Below are positions 5,048-7,155 of a stretch of 7,155 nt of DNA, piece by piece (the first letter of the stretch is position 1; every line of letters begins with the position of its first letter). The notes under the pieces are model-generated. The model was not told the origin of the DNA, did no database searches, and saw only the letters and a list, made by a program, of their open reading frames with translations. Source of the stretch: Niveispirillum sp. (lineage in GTDB: Bacteria > Pseudomonadota > Alphaproteobacteria > Azospirillales > Azospirillaceae); the NCBI GenBank assembly GCA_016463045.1, contig JAEMSB010000193.1:1-7155 (forward strand), given 5' to 3'. A program made the translations under genes and the position numbers.

Positions 5048-7155
5048 ATGTCTCAAGACAACAAGGCCCGGCGTTTGTTCGCGGGCAAGACCGGTGTCAG
5101 CCTGGCGGTTTTGTGCGCCGCCCTGTCGGCCCTGCCTGCGGGGGCGCAGCAGGCACCGGCGGCCGGCGGTGACACGCTGGAAGAAATTGTGGTGACGGGC
5201 ATCCGCCGGTCGCTGCTGGCCTCTGCCGAAATCAAGCGCAGCTCTGGCGTCATCCTGGACAGCATCGCCAGCGAAGACCTGGGCAAGTTCCCCGACAGCA
5301 ACGTCGCGGAAAGCCTGCAGCGCATTCCCGGCGTGTCGATCGACCGCAATGGCGGTGAAGGTCAGTTTGTGACGGTCCGCGGCTTCGGTCCGGAATTCAA
5401 CACCGTTCTGGTCAATGGCCGCTCCTTCGCGTCCGACAACCAGGGTCGTGAATTCTCCTTCGACCTGCTGGCTGCCGAACTGATCAATGGCGCGGACATC
5501 TACAAGTCCAGCCAGGCCAAGGTGCAGGATGGTGGCATCGGTGCCACCATCAATGTCAAGACGGCCCGCCCGTTTGACATTGATGGCTTCAAGGCCATCG
5601 CATCCGTGAAGGGCATGTATGAAGACAATAACGAGAAGGTCTCTCCGCAGGGCTTCGCGTTGCTGTCCGGTACCTTCAACGAGGACAAGATCGGCGCCCT
5701 GCTGGCTGTGTCCTATCAGAAGCGTGACACGCTGACCCCGTTCACAGCCAACCGCGGTTATATCCCCGGTTCCACCGTGGGCCCCGTTGACCGTCCGCTG
5801 TTCACCAATGTCTACGCGCCGCGTAACCAGGACGTTGGCCAGGAAGCGCAGGATCGTGAACGTATCGGCGTCAACCTGACCACGCAGCTTCAGGCCAATG
5901 ACGATCTGCTGTTCACCTTTGATGGCCTGTACAACAAGTTCGACGTCAACAGCCACACCACCTCGCTGGGTAGCTGGTTTGAACCGTCGAGCTACACTGC
6001 CGCGCAGATCGATGCCAACCGCACCGTCACCTCGCTGACGACCAACGGCAATGGCGATCTGATCGTCAGCGCGACGAACCGTTTCGTGACGACGAAGGCC
6101 GCCGGCCTGAACGCCGAATGGAACGCCAATGACGCACTGACCATCAAGGCCGACGCCTCCTGGTCGAATGCCAAGAACGATGCCGGCGGCAAGAACGTCT
6201 TCACCGTGATCGGCATCCCGTCCTCCTACGGCTTCCGTCAGGCCGAAGGCAGCGGTTACCCCTCCATCGTCAATTACACGTCCTCGCTGGTGAACCCGGC
6301 GCTCGGCCGTACCCATATCGCCATCCGCGAAGGGAATGACGAGGAAGAGGAAGTCTTCGAATACAAGCTGGATACCGAGTGGAAGTCCGATGGCGGTGCC
6401 CTGGATGCTGTCCGCTTCGGTCTGGTGAACACCAACCGTGAAAAGAACAGCACGCAGGTTCGGACCGATCCGAACACGCTCTGCCTCTATTGCGGTTACC
6501 CGACCCTGGTGGATCCGTCGCTTCTGAAGCCGTTCAGCCTGGGCAGCTTCCTGGGGAACAAGGGCACGGTGCCGGTCAATTTCATGACCTATGACGCCGA
6601 AGCCTATTTCCGCTTCCTGGAAAGCGGTGCGGCGGCTTCCGCCCTGGACCGTGCACAGGGTCTGGCAGCGGGCACGACCGCGGCCCGCCTGCGGGGCACC
6701 AACGGCTTTGCCGCGACCGAACAGCCCAATTCCTTCTCCATCAAGGAGAGCGTGTATGCGGGCTATATCGATACGGACTTCAAGGGTGACCTGGGCAACA
6801 TGCCCTGGTTCGTCAATGACGGCGTCCGTTTTGTCCATACCGAGGTGAAGGCCGCCGGCCGCCAGTTGGCCCTGACGGACCTGCTGCCCGTGGCTGGTGA
6901 TCCCACCATCTACACCGCCGTTTTCGCCAATAATGGCGTGCCGGTGGAAACCAAGCAGGACGCCAGCTACGATTATCTGCTGCCCAGCCTGAACGTGCGT
7001 GTTGATGTCTCCGAAGATGTCATCGCCCGCTTTGGCGCCTCGCGCACGCTGACCCGTCCGCAGATCAGCGATCTGGCTCCGCGTACCAACTTCGACACGA
7101 TCCGTCCGGCGGGTCTGGACGCCAGCGGCGGCAACCCCGCCCTGAAGCCCTATAC
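5048..7155 (+). CDS. TonB-dependent outer-membrane receptor, TonB-Xanth-Caul type (C-terminus beyond window)
   Basis: Energy-coupled outer-membrane transporter; about 702 codons are present and the frame stays open to the window end, against roughly 900-1,000 residues usual for this type. Residues 1-34 are a signal peptide (basic start, VSLAVLCAALSAL core, AGAQ cleavage site). A TonB-box-like EEIVVTG follows at 45-51. The plug domain carries LGKFPDSNVAESLQRIPGV (78-96), VTVRGFG (108-114), VLVNGR (120-125) and DGGIGATINVKTARP (161-175). The rest is alternating beta-barrel sequence, with SRTLTRPQ and GNPALKPY near the visible end, typical of the last third of these receptors. A CLYC pair (C479, C482) lies in a likely external loop. 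Receptors of this type mostly serve carbohydrate uptake in Caulobacter and Xanthomonas relatives; with a neighbouring exported beta-galactosidase, a galactoside-containing glycan is a reasonable but unproven ligand. It is transcribed divergently from the halogenase-sapC-GH2 genes. Confidence 0.95.
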   Translation, partial: MSQDNKARRLFAGKTGVSLAVLCAALSALPAGAQQAPAAGGDTLEEIVVTGIRRSLLASAEIKRSSGVILDSIASEDLGKFPDSNVAESLQRIPGVSIDRNGGEGQFVTVRGFGPEFNTVLVNGRSFASDNQGREFSFDLLAAELINGADIYKSSQAKVQDGGIGATINVKTARPFDIDGFKAIASVKGMYEDNNEKVSPQGFALLSGTFNEDKIGALLAVSYQKRDTLTPFTANRGYIPGSTVGPVDRPLFTNVYAPRNQDVGQEAQDRERIGVNLTTQLQANDDLLFTFDGLYNKFDVNSHTTSLGSWFEPSSYTAAQIDANRTVTSLTTNGNGDLIVSATNRFVTTKAAGLNAEWNANDALTIKADASWSNAKNDAGGKNVFTVIGIPSSYGFRQAEGSGYPSIVNYTSSLVNPALGRTHIAIREGNDEEEEVFEYKLDTEWKSDGGALDAVRFGLVNTNREKNSTQVRTDPNTLCLYCGYPTLVDPSLLKPFSLGSFLGNKGTVPVNFMTYDAEAYFRFLESGAAASALDRAQGLAAGTTAARLRGTNGFAATEQPNSFSIKESVYAGYIDTDFKGDLGNMPWFVNDGVRFVHTEVKAAGRQLALTDLLPVAGDPTIYTAVFANNGVPVETKQDASYDYLLPSLNVRVDVSEDVIARFGASRTLTRPQISDLAPRTNFDTIRPAGLDASGGNPALKPY

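Noticed and set aside
5039..6838. 599-residue open frame on the minus strand across the receptor gene
   Set aside because: It is antisense to a clearly recognisable TonB receptor with signal peptide, TonB box and plug motifs. The frame is kept open by the codon bias of the plus-strand gene and resembles no family.

Overview
The window looks like part of a carbohydrate-utilisation locus from a GC-rich Alphaproteobacterium. The pairing of a TonB-Xanth-Caul type receptor with a tryptophan-halogenase-like flavoprotein and a SapC-family protein is typical of Caulobacterales, Sphingomonadales, Azospirillaceae and Xanthomonas-like bacteria. No rRNA, tRNA, CRISPR, integrase or transposase was seen, so the genus cannot be fixed from this window.

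Layout: two transcription units diverge from an AT-rich intergenic region of about 515 bp (4533-5047). Leftward on the minus strand lie a flavin-dependent halogenase homologue (4532-2985), a SapC-family protein (2955-2212) and a secreted LacZ-type family 2 glycoside hydrolase (2138 to beyond base 1; C-terminus missing). The first two are 29 nt apart. The third is 73 nt further on, behind a strong 12-bp stem-loop. Rightward on the plus strand lies a TonB-dependent outer-membrane receptor (5048 to beyond 7155; C-terminus missing).

Working model (inference): the receptor imports a glycan or glycoconjugate fragment across the outer membrane. The exported GH2 enzyme, whose beta-galactosidase catalytic residues are all visible, trims a beta-galactoside from it in the periplasm. 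The halogenase-like flavoprotein and SapC homologue often sit beside such receptors, but their substrate and role are not established. The halogenase departs from the canonical family motifs at several positions, so it may not be a conventional tryptophan halogenase.

The divergent intergenic region is rich in symmetry. It has three TCACA/TGTGA half-sites, several AT-rich palindromes and a perfect 13-bp stem-loop just upstream of the receptor's ribosome binding site, which suggests control by a dedicated regulator and possibly at the leader RNA. The long open frames antisense to the GH2 and receptor genes are shadows caused by GC-rich codon usage.
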